Assembly: GCA_035939775.1 (NCBI GenBank)
Contig: DASZFO010000095.1
Location: 1 to 40,434 of the forward strand
Source: Pirellulales bacterium
GTDB lineage: Bacteria > Planctomycetota > Planctomycetia > Pirellulales > DATAWG01
Length of the DNA stretch: 40,434 nt
Reading direction: 5' to 3'
Both the position numbers and the translations under genes were made by a program. A model generated the notes under the pieces. That model did not search any database and had not been told where the DNA came from. It was given only the letters and a program-made list of their open reading frames with translations. Shown in pieces: positions 15,825 through 23,812 of the stretch. Position 1 is the stretch's first letter, and each line of letters opens with the position of its first letter.

Positions 15825-18053
15825 ATGTCGCCAGCCGAGCAACAATCCGCCGCGAATCGTCCTGCCAAGACGTCCGCCGAACTCTTGGCCACGCCGGTGA
15901 AGTTTATCAAAGGCGTCGGGCCGGCGCGTGGCGAGTTGCTCGAGCGGCTGGGCTTGAAGACGGCTCGCGACGTGCTCTTCTTCTTCCCCCGCGATTATCA
16001 GGACCTGACCGACATGCGGTCGATCGCCGATCTCGAGGAAGACAAGCTGCTGAGCGTTCGCGGGGTGGTCGAGGAGGTCGAGCTGCGGAGCACCGGGATT
16101 GGCCGCTCGATGCTCGGCGTGCTGATCCGCCAGGATCGCCTCTACCTGCGGGCCCTATGGTTCAATCAGCCGTACATGCGCGAAAAATTCACCCGCAGCC
16201 AAGACGTGCTGCTTTCGGGCAAGGCGGCCCTGCGCGGCGGTCGCTGGGAGATGGCCCATCCGCGCGTGCAATGGATCGATCCCGATGAAGAGGCCCCCGC
16301 GGGGCAAATGCTCCCCATCTATCCGCTCACCGAAGGGCTGCGGCAGGGGAACCTGCGCGGCATCGTCCGCGAGGCCCTCGAGGCCTATGTCGATCTGCTC
16401 GACGAGGTCTTTCCCGAGACGTATCTGCAAGCCAAGAATCTCTGGCCGCTGCGACAGGCGCTGCGCGAAGTCCATTTCCCGGCCAATCCGACGAATTTGG
16501 CCCAAGCCCAGCTGCGTTTCGTGTATCAGGAACTCTTCATCCTGCAACTCGCGCTGGCCGTCAAGCGGCATGGCCAAGAAACTCAGGCCGGCGCGCCGAA
16601 GTTGGAGGCGACGCCGCGAGTCGATGCCCGCATTCGCCGGCTGTTCCCCTTCGAGCTGACCGCCGGCCAGGACGCGGCGATCCGTGAAATCGCGGCTGAC
16701 ATGAATCGCCCGATCCCGATGAACCGCCTGCTGCACGGCGAAGTCGGCAGCGGCAAGACGGTGGTCGCCGTGTACGCGATGCTGCTCGCGGTGGCGCACG
16801 GCTATCAGGCGGTTCTCATGGCGCCGACCGAAGTCCTCGCCCGCCAACATGCCCGCACGCTCGCTCAATTGCTTGCCGAAAGCCGCGTGAGAATCGGGCT
16901 GCTCACCGGCGCGCTGGTCGGCCGCGACCGCGAGGAGTTGCTCGGCCGAATCGGGCGCGGCGAGCTGGACGTGGTCGTCGGCACTCAGGCGATCGTGCGC
17001 TCCGAGGCGGAATTCGCGAAGCTCGGCCTGGTCGTCATCGACGAGCAGCACAAATTCGGCGTCCGGCAGCGGGCGATGCTCAGGCAGGCCGGCTCGAATC
17101 CCGAGAGCGGCCGGGGACTGTCCGCGATCTCTCCCTCTCCCTCGACGGGAGAGGGCCGGCGTGAGGGTGTTGCGCAACAAAAGGGGACTGTCCCCCTCTC
17201 GCCCGCGAATCCGCATTGTCTGATCATGACCGCCACGCCGATCCCGCGGACCATCACGATGACTCTCTACGGCGATCTCGACATCTCGAAGCTCGCCGAT
17301 CTTCCCGCCGGCCGACAGAACATCCACACCTATCTCGTCCGTCCCGAGGAGCGGCCGAAATGGTGGGACTTCTTCCGCAAGAAGCTCCGCGAAGGACGGC
17401 AAGCGTTTGTCGTCGTACCGCTGGTCGAAGAATCGGAAACCGTCGCGACAGCCAATCTGGAGGCAACGTTCGAGGAATTGGCTCACGGCGAATTGGAGGC
17501 GTTCCGCTTGGGGTTGGTGCACGGCCGGATGCCGCCCGAGGAGAAGGACGCCGCGATGCAGGAATTTCGCGCCGGCCAGACGCAAGTGCTCGTGGCCACG
17601 AGCGTCGTCGAGGTCGGCATCGACGTGCCGAACGCCACGCTCATGACGATCGCCGGCGCCGAGCGGTTCGGCCTGGCACAACTTCACCAGATGCGCGGGC
17701 GAATCTCTCGCGGCGCCCATCCGGGCTATTGCGCCGTGTTCGCCGAGGTCGAGAGCGAGGAAGTCATCGAGCGACTCCAAGCGTTCGTCGATACGACCGA
17801 CGGCTTTCGGCTCTCGGAGCTGGATCTCGAAATGCGCGGGCCAGGAAACCTATTCGGGACTCGCCAACACGGCCTCCCGCCATTTCGAATGGCCGACTTG
17901 GGCCGCGACAGCACCGTGGCCAAAGAAGCCCGCGACGACGCCAAACGCCTCGTCGCCAGCGACCCCGGCCTGCGACAACCGGAACACGAAAAACTCCGCC
18001 GTATGGTCCTCTCGCGCTACGGCCAGGCTCTCGATCTCGGCGACGTGGGGTAG
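15825..18053 (+). CDS. recG: ATP-dependent DNA helicase RecG with repeat-derived insertion
   Basis: RecG remodels stalled replication forks and branch-migrates Holliday junctions. This 742-residue protein has the N-terminal wedge/OB part with FIKGVGPARGELL (27-39), Walker A GEVGSGKT (305-312), motif II DEQH (406-409), motif III MTATPIPRT (468-476) and VATSVVEVGIDVPNA further on. About 40 extra residues (421-461) lie between motifs II and III. They are encoded by repeat sequence that includes AAAAGGGGACTGTCCCC at 17179-17195. The frame stays open across the insertion, so activity may be kept. The rest is a normal full-length RecG. No strong ribosome site is visible. Confidence 0.96.
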   Translation: MSPAEQQSAANRPAKTSAELLATPVKFIKGVGPARGELLERLGLKTARDVLFFFPRDYQDLTDMRSIADLEEDKLLSVRGVVEEVELRSTGIGRSMLGVLIRQDRLYLRALWFNQPYMREKFTRSQDVLLSGKAALRGGRWEMAHPRVQWIDPDEEAPAGQMLPIYPLTEGLRQGNLRGIVREALEAYVDLLDEVFPETYLQAKNLWPLRQALREVHFPANPTNLAQAQLRFVYQELFILQLALAVKRHGQETQAGAPKLEATPRVDARIRRLFPFELTAGQDAAIREIAADMNRPIPMNRLLHGEVGSGKTVVAVYAMLLAVAHGYQAVLMAPTEVLARQHARTLAQLLAESRVRIGLLTGALVGRDREELLGRIGRGELDVVVGTQAIVRSEAEFAKLGLVVIDEQHKFGVRQRAMLRQAGSNPESGRGLSAISPSPSTGEGRREGVAQQKGTVPLSPANPHCLIMTATPIPRTITMTLYGDLDISKLADLPAGRQNIHTYLVRPEERPKWWDFFRKKLREGRQAFVVVPLVEESETVATANLEATFEELAHGELEAFRLGLVHGRMPPEEKDAAMQEFRAGQTQVLVATSVVEVGIDVPNATLMTIAGAERFGLAQLHQMRGRISRGAHPGYCAVFAEVESEEVIERLQAFVDTTDGFRLSELDLEMRGPGNLFGTRQHGLPPFRMADLGRDSTVAKEARDDAKRLVASDPGLRQPEHEKLRRMVLSRYGQALDLGDVG
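17099..17208. repeat. Repeat insertion within recG
   Basis: This segment contains GGGGACTGTCC (17113-17123), an inverted CCTCTCCCTCGACGGGAGAGG-like hairpin near 17133-17154 and AAAAGGGGACTGTCCCC (17179-17195). The GGGGACTGTCCCC block also occurs in the elements at 3194-3287 and 39341-39452. The edges are approximate, set by where RecG family similarity stops and resumes. Confidence 0.8.
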
Positions 18054-18118
18054 TTGAATGCAAAACGAAAAATGGGGCTTGAGAATTGACAAGGGCCATG
18101 CGCCAAACGTGAAAGAAT

Positions 18119-20113
18119 ATGTCGCCACCCCAAAACCATAAGCGCAAAGAAATTAAGCCTTCTCGACCGCCTGAACCTCGTGAGGCCCCGCACGGAGCGA
18201 ATCTGGCAACTGCGGAGAACCTTGCCCAGGCGGCTGAGTCTTCGGCGCTCTGGGACTGGCTCCTTGCTGCCGCCCTTGTGGTTACGCTTTTCATGGTCTA
18301 CCGGCCGGCGTGGCAGGGAGATTTCATCTTCGACGATGACACCCACTTATTGGATAACCCGGTACTCAAGCCGGGTGGGTTAGCGAAGGTTTGGCTGCCC
18401 GGCAGTTACCTCAACTACTGGCCCATCACTTACACGGCTTATTGGCTCGAACATCGACTTTGGGGCCTGAACCCGCTTGGCTTCCATCTGGTGAACATCG
18501 CGCTGCACGCGATTTCGGCGCTGTTGGTGTGGCGAATCCTGCTACGGCTTCGAGTTCCCGGCGCGATGCTGGCGTCGGCGATCTTCGCGCTGCATCCGGT
18601 TAATGTCGAGAGCGTCGCCTGGATCGCGCAGTTGAAAGGCGCCCTCTCGCTGGCGCTAGCGCTCGTTTCGGTGCTCCTGTTCCTGGCACACGAGAAGCAA
18701 GGGGGTTGGTCGCTGCTGGTCGCGTCTCTCGCGGCCTTTGTACTGTCGACGCTGGCCAAGGGAATCGTGATCACCTTGCCGGTGGTGTTGCTGGCGTGCG
18801 CGTGGTGGCAACGCCGCCGAATCGGACGCTGCGATGTACTGCGCGTGGTCCCGTTCGTAGTGGTCGGGTTGATTATGACTGGGATGGAAGTTTGGTCGCA
18901 GGGGCTTGTGGGAGCGAACAGCGACGTGCATTCCGGCGGATTCCTGAACCGCGCCGCTACGGCAGGCTGCGCGGTCTGGTTCTACTTTTGGAAACTGATC
19001 TGGCCCCTCAACCTCTGTTTCGTGTATCCGCACGGACCGATTGATGACCAAGGCCCGTTACGGTATCTGCCAGGCGCGCTATTGGCGGCGGTCCTTGCTT
19101 TTGCATGGTCGCGACGTGTCACCTATGGCCGACCGATATTGGTGCTGATCGTCTGCTACGTCGGACTGCTGTTGCCCGTGCTGGGTTTTGCGAACATCTA
19201 CTTCATGCGTTTCTCGCCGGTGACAGATCACTGGCAGTATGCGGCCATGATCGTGCCGTGCGCCGTGTTCGCCGGCACCGCCGTGACGCTCATTCGACGA
19301 TGCGGTTGTCCTCGTTGGATAGGCTCCGTGATATGCCTGGGGCTGTTGGCGCCGTTGGCGGCTCTTACTTGGCGGCAGAGCCACATGTACGCCGATGCCG
19401 AGACACTGTATCAGACAACGATCGACAGGAATCCGGATTGCTGGATGGCCCACAACAACCTCGGGCTGGTTCTGGCTGGGCACGGGCAGTTTGACGAAGC
19501 CATCGTGCATTACCAAAAGGCCATCGAAATCAAACCTGACTATGCGGAGCCCCACTACAACCTCGGCAATGTGCTGTTTACTCGGGGACAACTCGACGAG
19601 GCCATTGCCCACTTCAAGAAAGTTCTGGAACTTGAACCTGAACATGCTCAGGCCCACAACAACCTCGGCCTCGCGCTGGCCGGCCAAGAACGGGTCGACG
19701 AGGCAATCTCCCAATACCGTTTAGCCTTGCAAATCAAGCCGGACTACCTGATGGCCCGGTTCAATCTCGGCTTGGCGTTGACAGCCAGCGGGCAGCTCGA
19801 CGATGCGATCGGCCAATTCCTAAAGGTTCTGGAGATTCAGCCCGACCATGCGGAGGCGCACTACAACCTCGCCAACGTTCTGGCTGGTCGCAGGCGGTTC
19901 GACGACGCCATCGCGCATTACCGCCAGGCTCTTAAGCTCAAGCCCAACTACGCCGAGGCCCACAATAACCTCGGTGTCCTTCTTGCTGACCGCGGACAGT
20001 TCGACGAGGCCATCGCCCATCTGCAAAAGGCCTTGGAAATCAAGCCCGATTATGCACAGGCCCGTAACAACCTGGTTGACGCTCAGGCTGCTCGCGAAAG
20101 GAACAAGAATTGA
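18119..20113 (+). CDS. TMTC-like membrane protein with C-terminal TPR repeats
   Basis: This 664-residue protein has a polar N-terminus, then about nine membrane helices (from residue 46 to about 430). The first outer loop carries FDDDTHLLDNP (71-81), which fits the acidic motif of GT-C glycosyltransferases. From about residue 440 there are six full 34-residue TPR units, with repeated HNNLG, FDEAI and KPDYAE. The same layout is known in TMTC O-mannosyltransferases and in planctomycete proteins of unknown role. A protein O-glycosyltransferase with a TPR substrate platform is plausible but not proven. Its DNA has a 102 bp period from the TPRs. It starts 65 bases after recG. Confidence 0.87.
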   Translation: MSPPQNHKRKEIKPSRPPEPREAPHGANLATAENLAQAAESSALWDWLLAAALVVTLFMVYRPAWQGDFIFDDDTHLLDNPVLKPGGLAKVWLPGSYLNYWPITYTAYWLEHRLWGLNPLGFHLVNIALHAISALLVWRILLRLRVPGAMLASAIFALHPVNVESVAWIAQLKGALSLALALVSVLLFLAHEKQGGWSLLVASLAAFVLSTLAKGIVITLPVVLLACAWWQRRRIGRCDVLRVVPFVVVGLIMTGMEVWSQGLVGANSDVHSGGFLNRAATAGCAVWFYFWKLIWPLNLCFVYPHGPIDDQGPLRYLPGALLAAVLAFAWSRRVTYGRPILVLIVCYVGLLLPVLGFANIYFMRFSPVTDHWQYAAMIVPCAVFAGTAVTLIRRCGCPRWIGSVICLGLLAPLAALTWRQSHMYADAETLYQTTIDRNPDCWMAHNNLGLVLAGHGQFDEAIVHYQKAIEIKPDYAEPHYNLGNVLFTRGQLDEAIAHFKKVLELEPEHAQAHNNLGLALAGQERVDEAISQYRLALQIKPDYLMARFNLGLALTASGQLDDAIGQFLKVLEIQPDHAEAHYNLANVLAGRRRFDDAIAHYRQALKLKPNYAEAHNNLGVLLADRGQFDEAIAHLQKALEIKPDYAQARNNLVDAQAARERNKN

Positions 20114-20395
20114 TCTGGACTAGGCAGTGTGGGGGAGAAAGCGTCACGAGCCGCTGGTCCTTACCGTGATGAGTTCGTTCGTGCTCGCAATAGACGAGAT
20201 ACGTCCGAGGCACAGCGACGAGATATCACGCCGTGGCCGCCAAGTCTTGCGATCAGCCCGGACAGAGAAGTCCAGTGCGCCGAAGAATTACCGCCAATGG
20301 GAGATAGATTGCGGACCGCAGTCGTGGTATCGTGTTCCCAACGGCTGACGCCCGCGTAGAAAAGTTCTATTGGTGTCCCGCTGGCTCCGCTCAAA

Positions 20396-20431
20396 GCCGC
20401 TTGCGAATTATTGCAAGCGGCCTTTCTATTA
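20396..20431 (+). terminator. Rho-independent terminator-like hairpin
   Basis: GCCGCTTGC (20396-20404) pairs perfectly with GCAAGCGGC (20413-20421), followed by CTTTCTATT. It lies about 280 bases after the TPR gene's stop. Confidence 0.7.
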
Positions 20432-20516
20432 CCGTGGTGGCGATATGAATCCCGCAGGCGGCTGCGGGGCAGTCTCATGCCGCTCCTGCAACACCGTCGA
20501 CAAACTCTTCGGAGGC

Positions 20517-20550
20517 GGAAAAGGTGTCAGCCACGAATGGCAACTTTTCC
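20517..20550. repeat. GGAAAAG...CTTTTCC hairpin
   Basis: GGAAAAGGTGTCA faces TGGCAACTTTTCC with two mismatches around a short loop. I remember similar AAAAGGTGTCAG palindromes as dispersed repeats in planctomycete genomes; only one copy was found here. Confidence 0.6.
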
Positions 20551-20605
20551 ATCCCGCAGATTTATGGTCTTCGTACCCTCCGTGCGTCTTCATAGGAGCA
20601 ATCCC

Positions 20606-22756
20606 ATGGCAATCGATCGGCGACAATTCCTCATCCTATCCGGCGCCGCGGCCGTGGGCGAACAGATTCTCAGCGCGGCCGAGCCGAGCCCGCCTGGCAC
20701 TTCATCCAACATTCCCTGGCACCAAAAACTCAAGCGCGTCGGCCAGTTGAATGCGAACGAGCGCGATCCGCTCGAACTCGATGTCAACGCCTGGGCCGAT
20801 TACTGGGCCGATCTGAAAGTCGATGCCGTCCTGATTAGCGTCACCGGGATGGTGGCGTTTTATCCGACGGCCATCCCGTTCCATCGCCGAACGCCGTTTC
20901 TGGGCAATCGCGATTTATTCGGAGACTGCTGCTCGGCCGCGAAAAAACGCGGGCTGCGCGTGATTGCGCGATTCAGTCCCGACCTCCAATGGGAAGAGGT
21001 GCTCAAGGCTCATCCGGAATGGTTTCGCCGCGACCGCGACGGCAAGTTTGTGCCGCATCTGGAAGCGCCGGGCTTGTTCAACACCTGCATGTTCTCGACG
21101 TATTTCACCGAGCAGACGCCGGCCATCATGCGGGAGATAAATTCCCGCTACGACGTGGATGGGCTGTTCACCAACGGCTGGCCGCCGCTAGGGGATTTAC
21201 CGACTTGCTATTGCGAAGCCTGCAAGGGAAAAGCGGACCCTGGAACGCCGGCGTTTCTTGATCGCCACACGCAACGCTCCGTCGAGCTATGGAAACTCTA
21301 CGATTCGATCGCCAAGGAGAAGCGTCCCGACAATCTCTATTTCGCCAATCTTGGCGGCGGCGTTCGCGCGCTGATCGACCTCAAAGTCCTCGGCGAGCAA
21401 TGCTTCTGGTTCAACTGCGATAACCAGGGCCGCGGCGGCGAGGACACTCCGGCCTGGGGCTGCGCTCAGCAGGGGCGCGTCGCGCGCTCGGTGATGAAGG
21501 GCCGCACCATCACCAACGTCACCGGCGCTTGGGCCACCGGAAAAGTAAAATGGCGCAATACCGCGAAAACACCCGCCGAGGCCGAAATGTGGCTGGCGCA
21601 AACCGTCGCCAGCGGAATGCGGATTTGGTACCACTGGATCGGCGGGCAGACCGGGCTCGGTGAAGACCATCGTTGGCAGGATCCCGGCAGAAGATTCTGC
21701 CACTGGATGGCGCGCCACGATGAGCATTTCACCTATAAACGATCGATCGCCAATCTCGGCGTTGTGTTTGCTCAGCGGCCCAATTCGTTTTACACACCGC
21801 CCGCGGCCGGAGCCGGCGGCTACTCGGAGTACATCCAGGGCCTCTATTACGCGCTGCTCGAAGGCAGATTCTTTTTTGATTTCGTCCACGAAGATGACCT
21901 TGGCCCGGAGAATCTAAAGAAGTATTCCGCGCTGATTTTGCCCAACGTCGCGCTGCTCAGCGATCAGCAGTGCCAGCAGTTGAAGGCCTACGCCGATGCG
22001 GGTGGCTCGCTGCTGACGACATTCGAAACCGGCCTCTACGACCGCGACGGCCAACGCCGCGGCGATTTCGGCCTCGCCGATCTGTTTGGCATCCGCCGCG
22101 CCGCGGGGATTCAGGGGCCGGACGGAAATTCGTTCTTCGCCCGTGTCGAAAGGCAACACGAAATCCTCGGCGGATTGGAGAACACCAGTTTATTGCCCGG
22201 CGCGGAGTATCGGGTGCCCGTGAAGGCCGTGGGCCGGCCCGTGCTCACGGTCGTGCCCCCCTACCCGGCCTATCCACCGGAAAGGGCCTACGCGCCGGTC
22301 TCGCATACGGACGAGCCGGCCGTCGTGATTTCAGAAAAAGGCCGGAGCCGGCTGATCTATTTCCCCGGCGACATCGAGCGGACCGCCTGGCGATCGGGAA
22401 ACACGGACGTCTCGCAATTGCTCCAGAATTCCATTCGCTGGATTTTGCGCGGAACATCGCCGGTCACGGTGGACGGCCAAGGCGTCGTCGAAATGTTCGC
22501 CTGGGAAACCGATCCCGGCTTCGCGGTTCACATTCTCAACTACAACAACCCCAATTTGCACAAAGGCTGGATCCGCCGGCACAGTCCGATCGGGCCGCAA
22601 ACGGTGCGGATGGAAGTGCCGGAGGGGACGAAAATCGCCCGAGTTCAATTGCTGCGAGCCGAGACGGACGCGGAATTCAAGCAGACCGGCGCGAGCGTGG
22701 AATTCGTTGTGCCCAAAGTGAACGACTATGAAGTCGCGGCGATGACTCGCGCCTAA
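20606..22756 (+). CDS. Exported glycoside hydrolase-like protein
   Basis: This 716-residue protein has a Tat-like N-terminus (DRRQFLILSG, 4-13). A probable TIM barrel follows, with blocks such as VDAVLISVTGMVAF, GLRVIARFSPDLQWEE, YDVDGLFTNGWPP and the cysteine pair in CYCEACKG. The second half resembles the amidotransferase-like trimerisation domain of GH42 beta-galactosidases (YSALILPNVALLSDQQ, YADAGGSLLTTFETGLYD), ending in a beta-sandwich. I infer a secreted glycosidase acting on complex polysaccharide. The substrate and exact family are not certain. ATG at 20606 has AGGAG upstream; 65 more residues in the longer frame come from the hairpin region. Confidence 0.82.
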   Translation: MAIDRRQFLILSGAAAVGEQILSAAEPSPPGTSSNIPWHQKLKRVGQLNANERDPLELDVNAWADYWADLKVDAVLISVTGMVAFYPTAIPFHRRTPFLGNRDLFGDCCSAAKKRGLRVIARFSPDLQWEEVLKAHPEWFRRDRDGKFVPHLEAPGLFNTCMFSTYFTEQTPAIMREINSRYDVDGLFTNGWPPLGDLPTCYCEACKGKADPGTPAFLDRHTQRSVELWKLYDSIAKEKRPDNLYFANLGGGVRALIDLKVLGEQCFWFNCDNQGRGGEDTPAWGCAQQGRVARSVMKGRTITNVTGAWATGKVKWRNTAKTPAEAEMWLAQTVASGMRIWYHWIGGQTGLGEDHRWQDPGRRFCHWMARHDEHFTYKRSIANLGVVFAQRPNSFYTPPAAGAGGYSEYIQGLYYALLEGRFFFDFVHEDDLGPENLKKYSALILPNVALLSDQQCQQLKAYADAGGSLLTTFETGLYDRDGQRRGDFGLADLFGIRRAAGIQGPDGNSFFARVERQHEILGGLENTSLLPGAEYRVPVKAVGRPVLTVVPPYPAYPPERAYAPVSHTDEPAVVISEKGRSRLIYFPGDIERTAWRSGNTDVSQLLQNSIRWILRGTSPVTVDGQGVVEMFAWETDPGFAVHILNYNNPNLHKGWIRRHSPIGPQTVRMEVPEGTKIARVQLLRAETDAEFKQTGASVEFVVPKVNDYEVAAMTRA

Positions 22757-22882
22757 AAGGATTTCCGATCGCGCCCAAAACGTGATGAAGGGCCGGATGG
22801 CCCGGCAGGAAATAGCCCCAACTGTCAAGTTGAGATAAGATACGGTGGTGATGGCTCTTGAAGGCGATGCAAGGACAAACCC

Positions 22883-23083
22883 TTAACTTTTGAAAAAATG
22901 TCGAGTTTCCACAAGGTGAACCCGCGCGATCGCCTCGTCGTCAACTTTGTCCCACGCAACCTGCTCGACCTGGAATGTCCTAAATGGGTTTTTCATCGCG
23001 ATCATCTCGCCGACGCGCGGAACGGTCGGCAACTGTGCCTCACTCAGTCGCACGCCGTCGGCGAAAAAGTGAATCGCGGTCAT
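22883..23083 (-). CDS. Small conserved-looking protein, function unknown
   Basis: This is a 66-residue protein. VPRVGEMIAMKN followed by FQVEQVAWDKVDDEAIARVHLVE looks like a small beta-barrel of the kind seen in short bacterial proteins with a 'PRVGE' start. AGGAGCGA lies about seven bases before the ATG, which supports translation. I do not know a function. It is the last of three small minus-strand genes but is separated from them by spacers, so an operon is unclear. Confidence 0.65.
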   Translation of the reverse strand: MTAIHFFADGVRLSEAQLPTVPRVGEMIAMKNPFRTFQVEQVAWDKVDDEAIARVHLVETRHFFKS

Positions 23084-23141
23084 TGCAGGGTCGCTCCTGA
23101 CTAGGCGCGGTAATGTCCTAGGATCGTGTTGCTGGGATAGG

Positions 23142-23354
23142 CTAGATCATCTTGAAATGACAAAGGGCGTTTTCTATTGCAAGGCGTTTTTCGCCCGCTG
23201 GGCAAGACTGCTCGCGTTTACCCGGTGATCTCCGATTCGGGGTCTGCCGCGTAGTCAATTGGTAATCCGACTTCACGTGCGCAATCCAGCAAGTTTTTGC
23301 GGAGAAGCCATACGCTTCCTTCACCCACCCGGCAATTTCTTTGTATGTTGCCAT
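23142..23354 (-). CDS. Small conserved protein of the KTCWIAHVK type
   Basis: This 70-residue protein begins MATYKEIAGWVKEAYGF, continues with KTCWIAHVKSDY and PNRRSPGKR, and ends with RLAIENALCHFKMI. I remember a widespread family of about 70-90 residues with the same three blocks (WVK..GF, KTCWIAH, ai..a..hFgMI). The resemblance is strong, but the function of that family is not known to me. No clear ribosome site precedes the ATG. It could be horizontally spread, since the family is patchy across phyla. Confidence 0.75.
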   Translation of the reverse strand: MATYKEIAGWVKEAYGFSAKTCWIAHVKSDYQLTTRQTPNRRSPGKREQSCPAGEKRLAIENALCHFKMI

Positions 23355-23449
23355 CGTTTCAATCGCCGGGCGAAAAAAGGTTCAAAACCGTTTAATAATT
23401 CGATCCGATTTCTTTTCCTGTTCCCGCTCCCTGTTCCTGAGCCGGTAAT

Positions 23450-23695
23450 TCATCGCTGGCGGGCGGGAAAGCCAAGCTCGGCTTGGATCGTGGCGTCGAC
23501 TTCGGCGGCATCTTGCAGGCGGCCCGCGCCCGCGTCATCGACGCCGCGCTGGATCGAGGCGATAGTCTCTTCGCGCTCGCGCTCGACATGCCACTGCTTG
23601 ACGAGATCGTCCAACCTGAAATCCTTTTCGCGATGCGCCATCGCTTGGCTTGCGAACTGATGAAAGCCGTCGAGGTCGCTTTGGTTCACGGACAT
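23450..23695 (-). CDS. Antitoxin-like small protein without a visible toxin
   Basis: This 81-residue acidic protein contains LDDLVKQWHVEREREETIASIQRGVDDAGAGR and resembles small antitoxins with an 'sIrrGl.D..aGr' motif that usually pair with RelE/ParE toxins. I chose the ATG at 23695 because GGAGAA lies seven bases upstream; the ATG at 23710 adds five residues. Downstream (23355-23449) there is room for only a few residues, and no toxin frame is visible. It may be an orphan antitoxin, a cross-acting regulator or a remnant of a lost pair. Confidence 0.65.
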   Translation of the reverse strand: MSVNQSDLDGFHQFASQAMAHREKDFRLDDLVKQWHVEREREETIASIQRGVDDAGAGRLQDAAEVDATIQAELGFPARQR

Positions 23696-23812
23696 GACGT
23701 CGTTCTCCAAGAATTCTTACTTCAATCAAGATTACCATTGGCATGCGAGTCAGTCCATATCGCGAACCGACCAGCTTTTCTATCCGCCGCCTCGCCGCTA
23801 TGATTGGCGCGA

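Larger units (their letters stand above)
20114..20605. other. 492 bp intergenic region with terminator and hairpin
   Basis: I find no convincing gene. The segment 20130-20390 has no recognisable repeat and could be an untranslated RNA or a decayed gene. It is followed by a good hairpin terminator at 20396-20421. The right part holds a dispersed-type hairpin at 20517-20550 and the AGGAG ribosome site for the next gene near 20594. Confidence 0.55.

Noticed and set aside
16155-17780. 541-residue minus-strand frame
   Set aside because: It mirrors recG and has no family features. High GC often keeps the opposite strand open.
19430-20100. Regular 102 bp periodicity suggesting a CRISPR or tandem array
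   Set aside because: The period equals 34 codons and comes from TPR repeats within one open frame; there are no spacers.
20161-20478. 105-residue minus-strand frame in the spacer
   Set aside because: No ribosome site, no recognisable motif, and it runs through the terminator hairpin.
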